Positions 44,010 through 53,317 of a stretch of 64,000 nt of DNA are shown here, piece after piece. Origin of the DNA: Streptomyces cellostaticus (GTDB lineage Bacteria; Actinomycetota; Actinomycetes; Streptomycetales; Streptomycetaceae); NCBI RefSeq assembly GCF_023630175.1, contig NZ_JALLIN010000031.1, forward strand, positions 1 to 64,000, read 5' to 3'. Position 1 is the first letter of the stretch. The number at the start of each line of letters is the position of its first letter. A program made the position numbers and the translations under genes. The notes beneath the pieces are model-generated. The model did not search any database. It was not told the DNA's origin and worked only from the letters and a program-made list of their open reading frames with translations.

Positions 44010-46211
44010 ATGCCCCGCTTCAGCATCATCGTCCCGTCCCACGGGGTCGCCGGCCGGCTGTCCCAGGCGCTGGACTCGGTCCTCGGTCAGTCCTTCGGCG
44101 ACCTGGAGCTGATCCCGGTCTGCGACGCACCGGACTCCCCGGCCGCCGCGGTGGCCGCCGCGTACGCCGGGCGGGACTCCCGGGTGACCCCGGCCCACTC
44201 GCCGCCGTCCGCGGGACTGGGCGGGGCGCGCAACGCCGGGATGCGGGCGGCGGGCGGCGCGTACGTGCTGTTCCTGGACGGCGACGACCTGCTGCTGCCG
44301 GGTGCGCTGGCGGCCCTGGACGCGCGGCTGACCGAGACGGCGGGCGTCGACGTGCTGTACGCCGAGCACGAGCGGACCCCCTGGTGGGAGGGCGAGCCGG
44401 CGAACCCGGCCGCGCCGCTGCTGGCGAAGGCGCCGAAGGGGGCCTTCGCCCCGGACCGGTTCCCGGAGCTGACCGGCGTGCGACTGCCGGTGTCCGGCAC
44501 CGCCTACCGCCGGGCCTTCCTCACCGGGCACGAACTCCTCTTCTCCGAGGGGTACTTCACCGACCTCGGCTGGAGCGGGCTGACCGGGATCGCGGCCGGG
44601 CGGATCGCGGTGCTGCGCCGGGTGGTCGCACGCCACCGGTCGCGCCGCCAGGGCAGCCGGCTCAACCTGCCCGGGCCGCACCAGCACACCCTGCTGGACC
44701 AGGTGGAGCTGGTGCTGACCCGGGCGGCCGTGGCGGGGCTGTCCGCCGAGCGGGCGCGGGCCCTGTTCGACCAGCTCTTCGCACACGTGCTGAGGACGGC
44801 GTCCCGCCCGGAGCGGCTGCCCTCCGCGCACCGCGCGTTCTTCCGCCGGGCCGCCCGGCTCTACCGCAAGCACCGGCCGGCCGGCCACCACGTGCCCGCC
44901 GGCAGCCTGGGGGTGCAGCACCGGCTGCTGGCGACGGGCGCGTACACCGCGTTCCGGGCACTGCGGGGTGCCAACCGGGCGGTGTCCCGGTCCGCCGAGC
45001 GGCTGGCGCGCCCGCGCATGCTGCGCACCCGGCTGCGCTACGCCCGGGACCTGCGCCGGCCCCTGGATCCTCAACTCGCGGTGTTCTGCGCCTACTGGGG
45101 CCGGGGGTACACCTGCAACCCGGCCGCGATCCACGCCAAGGCACGGGAACTCGCCCCGCACATCCGCTCGGTGTTCCTGGTCGAGGCGGACCAGGCGCAC
45201 ACGATGCCGGAGGGCGTCGAGCACGCGGTGATCGGCTCCCGCCGCTACTGGGAGGTGCTGGCCCGCGCCACCTACCTGGTCAACAACGCCAACTTCGCCG
45301 AGGGCGTGGTGAAGCGGCCGGGCAGTGTGCACCTGCAGACCCAGCACGGCACGCCCCTGAAGACGATGGGGGTGGACCAGTCGACGTACCCGGTGGTGGC
45401 GGCGCGGTCCGGCAGCTTCACGAAGCTGCTGGGCCGGGTGGACCGCTGGGACTTCAACCTGTCCTCCAACAGCCACTCCACGCAGATGTGGGAGCGCGCC
45501 TTCCCCGGTTCGTACGAGCACCTGGAGTACGGCTATCCGCGCAACGACGTCTTCTGCACGGCCACCGCCGCCGACGTCGTCCGCGTCCGCCGGGAGCTGG
45601 GCGTGCCCGACGGGGCGACGGCGGTGCTGTACGCGCCGACGCACCGCGACCACCACACCGGCTTCGAAGCCGGCCTGGACCTGGAGGCGTTCTGCGAGGC
45701 GGCCGGTGAGGACGTCGTCGTCCTGCTGCGCGCCCACTACTTCTACGACCGCGGGCGCCCGGCGGGCTCCGGCCGGGTCATCGACGTCACCGCGCACCGC
45801 TCCTCGGAGGACGTGTGCCTGGCGGCGGACGCGCTGGTCACCGACTACTCCTCGATCATGTTCGACTACGCCAACCTGGACCGGCCGATCGTGGTGTACG
45901 CCGACGACTGGGAGGTCTACCGCGAGACGCGGGGCGTCTACTTCGACCTCCCGGCCGAGCCGCCGGGGCCGGTCGCCCGGACCCCGGGCGAGCTGGCCCG
46001 GGTCTTCCGCGACGGCTCCTGGGCGGGACCGCGGTCCACGGCGCTGCGGGCCGCGTTCCGGGAGCGGTTCTGCCAGTTCGACGACGGGCGGGCCGCAGAA
46101 CGCGTCGTGCGGCGGGTGCTGCTCGGCGAGCCGCCGGAGGCGATCCCACCGGTGGTCCCGCTCGCGGAGCGCGTGCCCGCCCCCGCCGCCGCGACCCTCG
46201 TGAGGAGCTGA
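44010..46211 (+). CDS. GT2 glycosyltransferase fused to a TagF-like glycerophosphotransferase, TagF motifs intact
   Basis: 733 residues from ATG at 44010, with GGAAAGAG upstream. The GT2 domain has a variant nucleotide-binding site (VCDA in place of VDD, C38, D39 kept) and metal motif DGDD at 90-93. The TagF-like half has both histidines: H446 in QTQHGTPLKTMG and H576 in LLRAHYFY, with GYPRNDVF, YAPTHRDHH and VTDYSSIMFDYANLDRPIVV. It is the best candidate in the locus for a polymerase that adds polyol-phosphate or sugar-phosphate units. The next gene follows after 3 bases. Confidence 0.9.
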   Translation: MPRFSIIVPSHGVAGRLSQALDSVLGQSFGDLELIPVCDAPDSPAAAVAAAYAGRDSRVTPAHSPPSAGLGGARNAGMRAAGGAYVLFLDGDDLLLPGALAALDARLTETAGVDVLYAEHERTPWWEGEPANPAAPLLAKAPKGAFAPDRFPELTGVRLPVSGTAYRRAFLTGHELLFSEGYFTDLGWSGLTGIAAGRIAVLRRVVARHRSRRQGSRLNLPGPHQHTLLDQVELVLTRAAVAGLSAERARALFDQLFAHVLRTASRPERLPSAHRAFFRRAARLYRKHRPAGHHVPAGSLGVQHRLLATGAYTAFRALRGANRAVSRSAERLARPRMLRTRLRYARDLRRPLDPQLAVFCAYWGRGYTCNPAAIHAKARELAPHIRSVFLVEADQAHTMPEGVEHAVIGSRRYWEVLARATYLVNNANFAEGVVKRPGSVHLQTQHGTPLKTMGVDQSTYPVVAARSGSFTKLLGRVDRWDFNLSSNSHSTQMWERAFPGSYEHLEYGYPRNDVFCTATAADVVRVRRELGVPDGATAVLYAPTHRDHHTGFEAGLDLEAFCEAAGEDVVVLLRAHYFYDRGRPAGSGRVIDVTAHRSSEDVCLAADALVTDYSSIMFDYANLDRPIVVYADDWEVYRETRGVYFDLPAEPPGPVARTPGELARVFRDGSWAGPRSTALRAAFRERFCQFDDGRAAERVVRRVLLGEPPEAIPPVVPLAERVPAPAAATLVRS

Positions 46212-46214
46212 CCC

Positions 46215-48455
46215 GTGCCCCGTCTCAGTCTCATCGTCCCCTGCTTCAAGGTGCAGGGCTTCCTGCGCGAGTGCCTGGACTCGGTGCTGCGGCAGTCCTT
46301 CGCCGACTTCGAGCTGATCGCCGTGGACGACCGTTCCCCGGACGGGTGCGGCGCGATCCTGGACGAGTACGCGGCCCGTGACCCGCGGGTGAAGGTGCTG
46401 CACCTGCCGGAGAACGCCGGTCTCGGCCGGGCCCGCAACGCCGGACTGCCGCACGCCACCGGCGACTACCTGTTCTTCCTGGACAGTGACGACACTCTCA
46501 CCCCGGGTGCGCTGCGCGCCGTGGCCGACCGGCTGGCGGAGGCCGGCGACCCGGACGTCCTGGTCTTCGACTACGCGCGCACCTACTGGTGGGGCGGCAC
46601 CCGGCGCAACGCCCTGGCGCACGTGCTCGCCGACGCCGGTGCCGAGACCTTCACGGCGGCCGGCCGGCCGGAGATCCTGGACCTGCTGATGGTGGTGTGG
46701 AACAAGGTCTACCGGCGCGACTTCGTCGAGGAGAACGGCTTCGAGTTCCCGCCCGGGTACTACGAGGACACCCCCTGGACCTTCCCGGTCATGCTCAGTG
46801 CCCGGCGGATCGCCGTGCTGGACCGGATCTGCCTGAACTACCGGCAGCGCAGACAGGGCAACATCCTCTCCACCACCAGCCGCAAGCACTTCGACATCCA
46901 CGACCAGTACGAGCGGGTCTTCGCCTTCGTGGACGGGCGCCCGGAGCTGGCGGACTGGCGGCCGTACCTGCACCGCAAGATGGGCGAGCACTGTCTGGAC
47001 ATCCTCGCCAAGCCGGACCGGCTGCCGCCGTCGGACCGGGCCGAGTTCTTCCGGCGCACGGCGGAGATGTTCCGCCGGTACCGGCCCGAGGGAGCCCTCG
47101 TCGACGGCGAGGTCGCCGTGCTGGCGGGCGGCTACGCGCGGTACCTGCTGAAGCGGCGGGCGGGGACGGCCGGGCGCGAGGCCGTGCGGCGGGCGGGACC
47201 GGCCCGGCGGGCCGTCGGTGCCCGGACCCGGCGCGGCTGGGCCCGGCTGCACGCGCACCGGCCGCTGGACGAGAACCTGGTGGTGTACTCGGCGTCCTCG
47301 CACCGGGGTGTGCTGGGCGATCCGGCCGCCGTCTACCGCAAGGCGCTGGAGATCGCCCCGCGGTTGCGCGGGGTGTGGGTGGTGCGCGACGAGGAGGCCG
47401 CCCGGCGGCTGCCGGCCGGCGTCGAGCACGTGCTCGTGGACTCACGGCGCTGCCTGGAGATCACCGCGCGCGCCAAGTTCTTCGTCAACGACGTCAACTG
47501 GCCCGGCACGCTGGTGAAACGGCCCGGCAGCGTGCACATCCACACCCATCAGGGCACCCCGCTGAAGTACATGGGCGCCGACCTGCTGGACAAGCCCGGC
47601 GCCCGGCTCGGCTTCGACGTCCCTCAGATGCTGCGCCGGGCCGACCGCTGGGACTACAGCCTGGTCGCCAACCGCCATTCGGAGCTGGTCTGGGAACGAG
47701 CCTACCCCTGTCACTTCACCTCGGTGCGCACCGGCAGCCCGCGCAACGACGTGCTGGCCGGCGCGGCCGCGGGGGCGGGCGACGGCTTCCGGCTGCGGCA
47801 CGGCATCCCGGCGGACCACAGGGTGGTGCTGTACGCGCCGACCCGCCGGGACTACCGGCGCGGCGGGCACGTGGAGAGGATCGACCTGGCCGGGTTCGCG
47901 GCCGGCCTGGGCGAGGGCAGCACCCTGGTGGTCCGGCTGCACCCGGCGCTGGCGGCCGGTCCGGCGCGCGGCATGGGCCTGACCGAGCTGGCCCGGCGCG
48001 GGGTCGTGGTCGACGCGACGGACGAACCGGACGTCGAGGAGGTGATGCTCGCCTCGGACGCGCTGGTCACGGACTACTCGTCCCTGATGTTCGACTACGC
48101 CGTCCTGGACCGGCCGATCGTGGTGCACGCCGACGACTGGGCCGCGTTCACCGCGAGCCGGGGCGCCTATCTCGACATCACCGCGGAGGCGCCCGGCCAC
48201 GTGTCCCGCTCCTGCCGTGAGCTGGTCCGGGTGTTCACGTCCGGGGCGTGGCGGGACGCGGAGTCGCAGCGGCTGCGGGCGGAGTTCCGGGCCCGGTTCT
48301 GCGAGTTCGACGACGGGCGGGCGGCCGAGCGGGTCGTACGGACCCTCCTGCTCGGCGAGTCCATGCCGGCCGGGCCGGGGTCCGTGCGGATCCCCGGCCA
48401 GGCGGTCGGCGGCGAGTCGCCGGCCCCGAGGGCGCGGCAGGCCGGCCGCCGGTGA
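46215..48455 (+). CDS. GT2 glycosyltransferase fused to a TagF-like domain; first catalytic His is Gln
   Basis: 746 residues from GTG at 46215; GAGGAG lies at the end of the preceding gene. The GT2 domain is intact (VDDRSPD, DSDD at 90-93) and is the closest relative of the protein encoded at 41629 (shared ENxGLGRARNAG and PPGYYEDTPWTFP). In the TagF-like half the first histidine is Gln (Q446 in HTHQGTPLKYMG), while H576 in VVRLHP is kept, with APTRRDYRR and VTDYSSLMFDYAVLDRPIVV. It may bind CDP-activated donor without full transferase activity, or act on another substrate. It is convergent with ohr, with nine bases between. Confidence 0.88.
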   Translation: MPRLSLIVPCFKVQGFLRECLDSVLRQSFADFELIAVDDRSPDGCGAILDEYAARDPRVKVLHLPENAGLGRARNAGLPHATGDYLFFLDSDDTLTPGALRAVADRLAEAGDPDVLVFDYARTYWWGGTRRNALAHVLADAGAETFTAAGRPEILDLLMVVWNKVYRRDFVEENGFEFPPGYYEDTPWTFPVMLSARRIAVLDRICLNYRQRRQGNILSTTSRKHFDIHDQYERVFAFVDGRPELADWRPYLHRKMGEHCLDILAKPDRLPPSDRAEFFRRTAEMFRRYRPEGALVDGEVAVLAGGYARYLLKRRAGTAGREAVRRAGPARRAVGARTRRGWARLHAHRPLDENLVVYSASSHRGVLGDPAAVYRKALEIAPRLRGVWVVRDEEAARRLPAGVEHVLVDSRRCLEITARAKFFVNDVNWPGTLVKRPGSVHIHTHQGTPLKYMGADLLDKPGARLGFDVPQMLRRADRWDYSLVANRHSELVWERAYPCHFTSVRTGSPRNDVLAGAAAGAGDGFRLRHGIPADHRVVLYAPTRRDYRRGGHVERIDLAGFAAGLGEGSTLVVRLHPALAAGPARGMGLTELARRGVVVDATDEPDVEEVMLASDALVTDYSSLMFDYAVLDRPIVVHADDWAAFTASRGAYLDITAEAPGHVSRSCRELVRVFTSGAWRDAESQRLRAEFRARFCEFDDGRAAERVVRTLLLGESMPAGPGSVRIPGQAVGGESPAPRARQAGRR

Positions 48456-48464
48456 CGGGTCCGG

Positions 48465-48878
48465 CTACTCGATGACGAGGTCGACCTCGATGTTGCCGCG
48501 GGTGGCGTTGGAGTAGGGGCAGACCTGGTGGGCGGTCTCGACCAGCTTGCGGCCGGTCGCCTCGTCCACGGTCTCGGGCAGTTCCACGCGCAGCGTCACC
48601 TGCAGGCCGAAACCCTCGCCCTGCTTGCCGATGCCGACCTCGGCGGTCACCGCGGCGTCGGTGACGTCGACCTTCGCCTGGCGGCCGACGAGGCCGAGCG
48701 CGCTGCCGAAGCAGGCGGCGTAACCGGCGGCGAAGAGCTGCTCCGGGTTGGTGCCCTGGCCGTCGCCGCCCAGCTCCACCGGCGGGGCCAGCTTGACGTC
48801 GATCTTGCCGTCGGAGGAGACGGCACGACCGTCGCGGCCGTGGGTGGCGGTGGCGACAGCGGTGTAGAGCGCGTCCAT
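48465..48878 (-). CDS. ohr: Organic hydroperoxide resistance peroxidase
   Basis: 137 residues, full length for Ohr/OsmC family. Peroxidatic cysteine C56 in AAGYAACFGSAL and resolving cysteine C120 in VCPYSNATRGN are both present. It reduces organic hydroperoxides with dithiol (lipoyl) cofactors in the cytoplasm. ATG at 48878 was chosen, with AGAGGG nine bases upstream; the ATG three codons earlier is too close to it. It is divergent from ohrR with a clear operator between, as in S. coelicolor ohrA-ohrR. Confidence 0.97.
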   Translation of the reverse strand: MDALYTAVATATHGRDGRAVSSDGKIDVKLAPPVELGGDGQGTNPEQLFAAGYAACFGSALGLVGRQAKVDVTDAAVTAEVGIGKQGEGFGLQVTLRVELPETVDEATGRKLVETAHQVCPYSNATRGNIEVDLVIE

Positions 48879-48951
48879 GAAGACCATCCCTCTGGGAGTC
48901 GGTTGCGTCCCGGCGGCCCCGTTCGGGCCGCTGCACGACCACAAGTAGAGC

Positions 48952-48968
48952 ACACAATTAAATTGTGT
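48952..48968. promoter_or_regulatory. OhrR operator
   Basis: ACACAATT-A-AATTGTGT is a perfect inverted repeat with 8-base arms, AT-rich within a GC-rich region, midway between divergent ohr and ohrR. It fits the MarR/OhrR operator type (TACAATT/AATTGTA core). A further TTGTGTACAA element overlaps its right side. Confidence 0.88.
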
Positions 48969-49003
48969 ACAACTAAATGGCCGGAAAGAGCTACCCTGGA
49001 GCC

Positions 49004-49516
49004 ATGAGCGCCTCGCCGACCCCGCCGCCGACCCCGTCGGCCACCGAAGCCGCCCCGGACTCGGAGTGGCTGCGGCTGGACCGCCAGATCTGCTTCTCCC
49101 TGAACGCGGCGTCCCGCGCCTTCAACGGCGTGTACCGCGTGATCCTCAAGGACCTCGGGCTCACCTACCCCCAGTACCTGGTGCTGCTCGTGCTGTGGGA
49201 GCACGGCGACCTGCCGGTGAAGAAACTCGGGGAGCGTCTGCGGCTCGACTCCGGGACACTCTCGCCACTGGTCAAGCGGCTCGAGGCGGCCGGTCTGGTC
49301 ACGCGGGAGCGCAGCGCCCACGACGAGCGCTCGGTGCAGGTCCGGCTGACCGGGCAGGGGGCGGCACTGCGCGAGCGGGCCCTGGAGGTGCCACGCCGCA
49401 TCGCGGCGGCCACGGGCTTCGAACTGGCGGAGATCGGCGAGTTGCGCGAGCGCCTGGACCGGCTCACCGACGCGCTGGACGCGGCGGCACTGGCGGAGGC
49501 TCCGGGGCCCCGCTGA
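49004..49516 (+). CDS. ohrR: Organic peroxide sensor repressor OhrR (MarR family)
   Basis: 170 residues. The reactive cysteine is C30 in LDRQICFSLNAASRAF, the hallmark of peroxide-sensing OhrR. The winged helix-turn-helix shows KKLGERLRLDSGTLSPLVKR and RSAHDERSVQVRLT. Oxidation releases it from the operator to induce ohr. ATG at 49004 with CTGGAG upstream was chosen over ATG at 48977, which would overlap the operator region more closely. Its 3' end overlaps the convergent GT39-like gene by 53 bases. Confidence 0.95.
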   Translation: MSASPTPPPTPSATEAAPDSEWLRLDRQICFSLNAASRAFNGVYRVILKDLGLTYPQYLVLLVLWEHGDLPVKKLGERLRLDSGTLSPLVKRLEAAGLVTRERSAHDERSVQVRLTGQGAALRERALEVPRRIAAATGFELAEIGELRERLDRLTDALDAAALAEAPGPR

Positions 49517-51077
49517 GGCCGGGCAGGGCACGGCGGACGTAGAGCCGCACCGCCACCTCGCCCCGCACGGACTCCCGGACCGGCGTGAACTCCTCCGCCA
49601 GCACGGCGGACTTCGCCCGCTCCACGGGACTGCCGGGTGTCCACCGCCCGGCGAGCACGTCCCGGTCGGCGATCACCCAGACACGCTCCAGCGAGGCCAT
49701 CCGGTGACGCAGCCTCAGCGGTCCCGCCTCCCGCCCGTAGAGGGTCCCGGACCCGGCGGCCGGCTCCGCCAGCGCCAGGTCCCGCGCGCCACGGAAGGCC
49801 GCCGGATAGGTCAGGGCCGTGTTCCGCGTCCGCGCCGGGAGGAACAGCACCGGGTCGCCCGGGCGCAGCCCCCGGTCGGCCGCCCGGGCGACGGCGGCGA
49901 GGTCGTCGGGACGTCGGGCCGGGTCGCGGTCGGCGCGCAGCAGCGGGAGCTGGTGGGTGAGGGCCAGGAGGACGGCGACGGCGCCGGCCGGGGCGGCGAG
50001 CGGGGTGCGAGGGCGGAGCGACAGCAGCCGGTCGGCCCCGGCGGCCACCAGCAGCGGCACACCCGACAGGGCGTAGAGCACGTACCGGTCGACGTACAGC
50101 GGCGACATCCGCGACACCAGCATCAGCGCGAGCGGCGGAACCACGGCCAGCGGCGCGGCGACGCCCGCACACGTCGGCTCCCCCCGCCGCCCGCCCGGCG
50201 CCGACAGTCCCAGCAGCCCCACCAGGGCCAGCCCCAGGCAAGCCCAGAACACACCGTCCGCGGGCCCGAGGAACATGCGCAGCAGCCCCTGGGCCGTCGC
50301 CCACGTCGGCGGTCGCAGCCACGCCACCTGCGCCGACTGGGCCCGGGACACGAGCACCAGGGGCAGCAGTCCGAGTCCCGCCGCAGCCGCCGCGCACCCC
50401 CAGCCGCGCCACGCCCGCGGCCCCACCCGGGCCAGCGCGAGCGACAGCGCGTGGGCGGGCAGCAGCAGCAGCGCGAACTCGTGCAGCCAGCAGGTGAGGG
50501 CGACGACCGTGCCGTACGCCCACCAGGTGCCGCCGCGCACGGCCCGCGTGAACAGCAGCGTCGCCGCCGTGGCGCCGGCCGCGACCAGCGCGTACGAGCG
50601 GCCCTCCTGGGCGTAGTGACCGGCCATCGGCGAGACGGCGTACAGCAGCCCGGCCCAGAGCCCGACGCGTGGCCTCGCCAGCCGGGAGCCGAGCGCGGCG
50701 ACCAGGCCCGCGGTCACCGCTGCCGCGCACACGGACGGCAGCCTGAGGACGACCTCGCCGGGGTGGACGGTCAGCACGGCGTGCACGAGGAGGTAGTACA
50801 GGCCGTGCACGGCGTCCACGTCGTGCAGCAGCCGCCAGATCTGCGGCACCGTGCGGCGGGCCACCTGGAAGGTGACGGCCTCGTCGCGCCACATCCCGCC
50901 CCGGTCGAGCCCCCAGCAGCCGAGCGCGAGCATCACCAGCGCGGGCACGCACACGGCGACGGCCCACCGGACGCGGGCCGGCAACCGGCCCGTACCGCCG
51001 GGCGGGGCGGCCGTGACCGGTCCCGCCGCCGCTTCCCCGTACGGCCGCGTTCTCACAGGAGAGCCGAGGTTCACCAC
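49464..51077 (-). CDS. Polytopic membrane glycosyltransferase, GT39/ArnT-like
   Basis: 537 residues with about 10-12 membrane segments. The first extracellular loop holds WRDEAVTFQVARR, matching the acidic catalytic motif of GT-C enzymes that use polyprenyl-phosphate sugars, followed by the conserved HGLYYLLVHA and YAVSPMAGHYAQEGRSYAL. It probably transfers a sugar from a lipid carrier to an exported polymer or protein. The start is one of two tandem GTG codons (51077 or 51074). Its position inside the glycopolymer locus fits side-chain addition. Confidence 0.82.
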   Translation of the reverse strand: MVNLGSPVRTRPYGEAAAGPVTAAPPGGTGRLPARVRWAVAVCVPALVMLALGCWGLDRGGMWRDEAVTFQVARRTVPQIWRLLHDVDAVHGLYYLLVHAVLTVHPGEVVLRLPSVCAAAVTAGLVAALGSRLARPRVGLWAGLLYAVSPMAGHYAQEGRSYALVAAGATAATLLFTRAVRGGTWWAYGTVVALTCWLHEFALLLLPAHALSLALARVGPRAWRGWGCAAAAAGLGLLPLVLVSRAQSAQVAWLRPPTWATAQGLLRMFLGPADGVFWACLGLALVGLLGLSAPGGRRGEPTCAGVAAPLAVVPPLALMLVSRMSPLYVDRYVLYALSGVPLLVAAGADRLLSLRPRTPLAAPAGAVAVLLALTHQLPLLRADRDPARRPDDLAAVARAADRGLRPGDPVLFLPARTRNTALTYPAAFRGARDLALAEPAAGSGTLYGREAGPLRLRHRMASLERVWVIADRDVLAGRWTPGSPVERAKSAVLAEEFTPVRESVRGEVAVRLYVRRALPGLSGAPEPPPVPPRPARR

Positions 51078-51167
51078 GCACTCATCTTTTGCGATTAGAG
51101 AACCTTTGCCGGTAATGGCGGCGTATCAACACAAATACTCCATCCACCCGGATTAGGCTTCCGCGTG

Positions 51168-51644
51168 ATGAACCGCCTCCGTGTCACCGCCGGCCCGGTC
51201 CTCGCCCTCACCGCCGTCTGGCTCGTCACCCGCGCCCTGATGTCGTGGCCGCTCACGCACGACGGCTCGCCCCTGCCGGGCGGGGGCGCGGTACCGCGCG
51301 AGGTGTGGTGCCCGCACTTCCACTGGTACGGCCTGCTGTCGCACGGCGCCTTCCCGCTCGCGGCGAGCGCGCTGAGTTCGCCGGCCCACCCGGTGCTCTG
51401 CCGCGAGGTGGTGGGCGGCACCCGGACCGGCTGCCCGCCGAGGCCGGACCGCAACGCACTGCTGGCGGCGGCGGCCGTGCCGCCCTTCGCCCGGCTGTCG
51501 CGATCGGCCCGGCCGCCGGCCTCGGAGCCCGCTCCCCCCGGCACGGCTCCGCCCGGCCCCCGACCGCCTTCCGGACCGGGCACTGAGCGGTCCGCAATGG
51601 GGCAATACCGACTTATCCGCACTCCCGGCCCGTGGACTCCATGA
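51168..51644 (+). pseudogene. Remnant of a GT87-like membrane protein (N-terminal part only)
   Basis: The frame opens MMNRLRVTAGPVLALTAVWL with one membrane helix, and continues to HWYGLLSHGAFPL, which resembles the start of DUF2029/GT87 membrane mannosyltransferases (helix, then WYxxLxxGxFPxDDxxWQYPP). The DDxxWQYPP part and all later helices are absent; after about residue 68 the frame becomes Pro/Ser/Arg-rich filler that is not typical coding sequence. Intact family members are about 400 residues. I read this as a deletion remnant, though a short single-pass protein is possible. Confidence 0.5.
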
Positions 51645-53317
51645 GTACCGAACCGCGACACCCGCGCCCGGCGCCCCAGGTCGGTGTCGTCGTCATCGGC
51701 TACGACGACGCCGCCCACGTCGCCGACGCCGTACGCTCCGCGCTCCGCCAGGGGCCCGCCGTCGGCGAGGTGGTCGCCGTGGACGACTGCTCGACGGACG
51801 GCAGCGGCGTGCTGCTGGACCGGCTGGCCGCCGGGGAGCCCCGGCTGCGGGTGGTGCGCCGGAGCGTGAACAGCGGCGGCTGCGGCACCCCGCGCAACAC
51901 CGGGATCGACGCGGTGACGATGCCCTATGTGATGTTCCTCGACAGTGACGACGTGCTGCCGCCCGGCGCGGTGGCGGCGCTGCTGACGGCCGCCACCGAG
52001 GCGGACGCCGAGGTGGCGGGCGGGCTCTGCGTGCGCCGGGAGCTGCCCTCAGGGCGCGAACAGCCGTGGCAGACGGCGCTCTACACGGCGCCCGCCGTCC
52101 TCACGCGCCCCTCCCAGCGCCCCCGTCTCGTCCACGACACCCTGTGCGTCAACAAGCTGTACCGGACCGGCTTCCTGCGCGAGCACGGCATCCGCTTCCC
52201 CGAAGGCCGCTTCCTCTACGAGGACTTCGTCTTCACGGCGCGCGTGCTGGCCGCCGCGCCGCGCGTCGCGCTCGTACCGGACCGGGTGTACGTGTGGCAC
52301 GTGCGCCGGTCCGCCGAGCGGCTCTCGCTCTCGCTCGACCGCGAGGACGTCGCCAACTGGCATGCGCGCACACAGGCGTGCGCGCTGGCGTACGAGATCC
52401 TGCTGAACGCCGGGCAGAAGGTGCTGGCGCGGGCCGCACGGGCCAAGTTCCTGGATCACGAGCTGCGTATGTACGCGCGCGAGCTGGGCCTGCGCGACGC
52501 CCGCTACCAGCGCGCGTGGTGGGCGCACACCCGCGAGTACCTCGCGCGCTACGACGCCGCCGACTGGGAGCTGAACCCGGCGGCCCCCGGACGGCTGCTC
52601 GGCCGGGTCGTCCTGGAGTCGCCCGAGCCGCGCGACCTGCCGCGCCTCCGCGAACTCGCCGCCCGCCCGGCCCGGCTGCTCCCGCCCTACGCCCGCGGCG
52701 CCGACGGCACGCCCGTCTGGTCGCCCGAGCTGCCCCAGGTCACCCTCGCGCCCCTGCTCACCCGGCCCACCGGCGTCCTGCCCCTCGCGCTGGACGCGGA
52801 GCTGCGCCCGCGCGCCCGGGACACCCGGCTGCGTCTGCGGCTGCACGAGCTGTACGGACGGGTGGCCGCGGCCGGGCCGCGGGAGCTGGAGGTGGAGTGG
52901 CGGTCCCGGCGGGACGGGCACACGGGCCTGCGCGTCACGACTGCCCTCACGCCCGCGGGTGCGGGAAGCTGGTCGGCCGAGGCGCCCGTCGACCTGGCCG
53001 CGCTCGGGGCGGGCACCTGGGACCTGCGCCTGACCGCGCGGTTCGCCAACGGTGCGGTCCGTGACGTCACCGCGCACGCCCTGCCGGGCGCCGGCCGGCT
53101 GCGCCGGCGCGTCGTCCCGAGCGCCCGGCACGGTGTACTGCTCGTACAGCCGTACGCCACCCACTCCGGCGCGCTGGCACTGCGCGTGGCGGCCGGAGCG
53201 CACGGCATGCTGGCGGTGGCCCGCGACCGGGTGCGCCGCCTGCTTCACCGACCACCGGGGGACCAAGAGCCGCCGGCCGCCAGCGGCCGGCCACTGACGA
53301 GGGGACGGCCGTCATGA
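51641..53317 (+). CDS. Long GT2 glycosyltransferase of the wall glycopolymer locus
   Basis: 558 residues from ATG at 51641. The GT2 domain spans about 15-250: VVVIGYDDA, VDDCSTDGSG, NSGGCGTPRNTGID, metal motif FLDSDD, and YEDFVFTARVLA. The C-terminal about 250 residues are beta-rich (LRLHELYGRV, LEVEWRSRRDG) with no known catalytic motif, a layout shared with the protein encoded at 59348. It likely adds a sugar to the glycopolymer or its linkage unit. galE follows with an ATGA overlap. The ribosome site before the ATG is weak; GTG at 51632 is an alternative. Confidence 0.85.
   Translation: MSTEPRHPRPAPQVGVVVIGYDDAAHVADAVRSALRQGPAVGEVVAVDDCSTDGSGVLLDRLAAGEPRLRVVRRSVNSGGCGTPRNTGIDAVTMPYVMFLDSDDVLPPGAVAALLTAATEADAEVAGGLCVRRELPSGREQPWQTALYTAPAVLTRPSQRPRLVHDTLCVNKLYRTGFLREHGIRFPEGRFLYEDFVFTARVLAAAPRVALVPDRVYVWHVRRSAERLSLSLDREDVANWHARTQACALAYEILLNAGQKVLARAARAKFLDHELRMYARELGLRDARYQRAWWAHTREYLARYDAADWELNPAAPGRLLGRVVLESPEPRDLPRLRELAARPARLLPPYARGADGTPVWSPELPQVTLAPLLTRPTGVLPLALDAELRPRARDTRLRLRLHELYGRVAAAGPRELEVEWRSRRDGHTGLRVTTALTPAGAGSWSAEAPVDLAALGAGTWDLRLTARFANGAVRDVTAHALPGAGRLRRRVVPSARHGVLLVQPYATHSGALALRVAAGAHGMLAVARDRVRRLLHRPPGDQEPPAASGRPLTRGRPS

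Noticed and set aside
43695..47429. 1244-codon open frame antisense to two TagF-like genes
   Set aside because: It is a GC-rich shadow; the sense proteins have complete conserved motifs and ribosome sites.
48465..49516. ohr/ohrR as a horizontally inserted stress island in the glycopolymer locus
   Set aside because: Codon use is like its neighbours, there are no repeats or integrase genes, and I recall the same neighbourhood in S. coelicolor.
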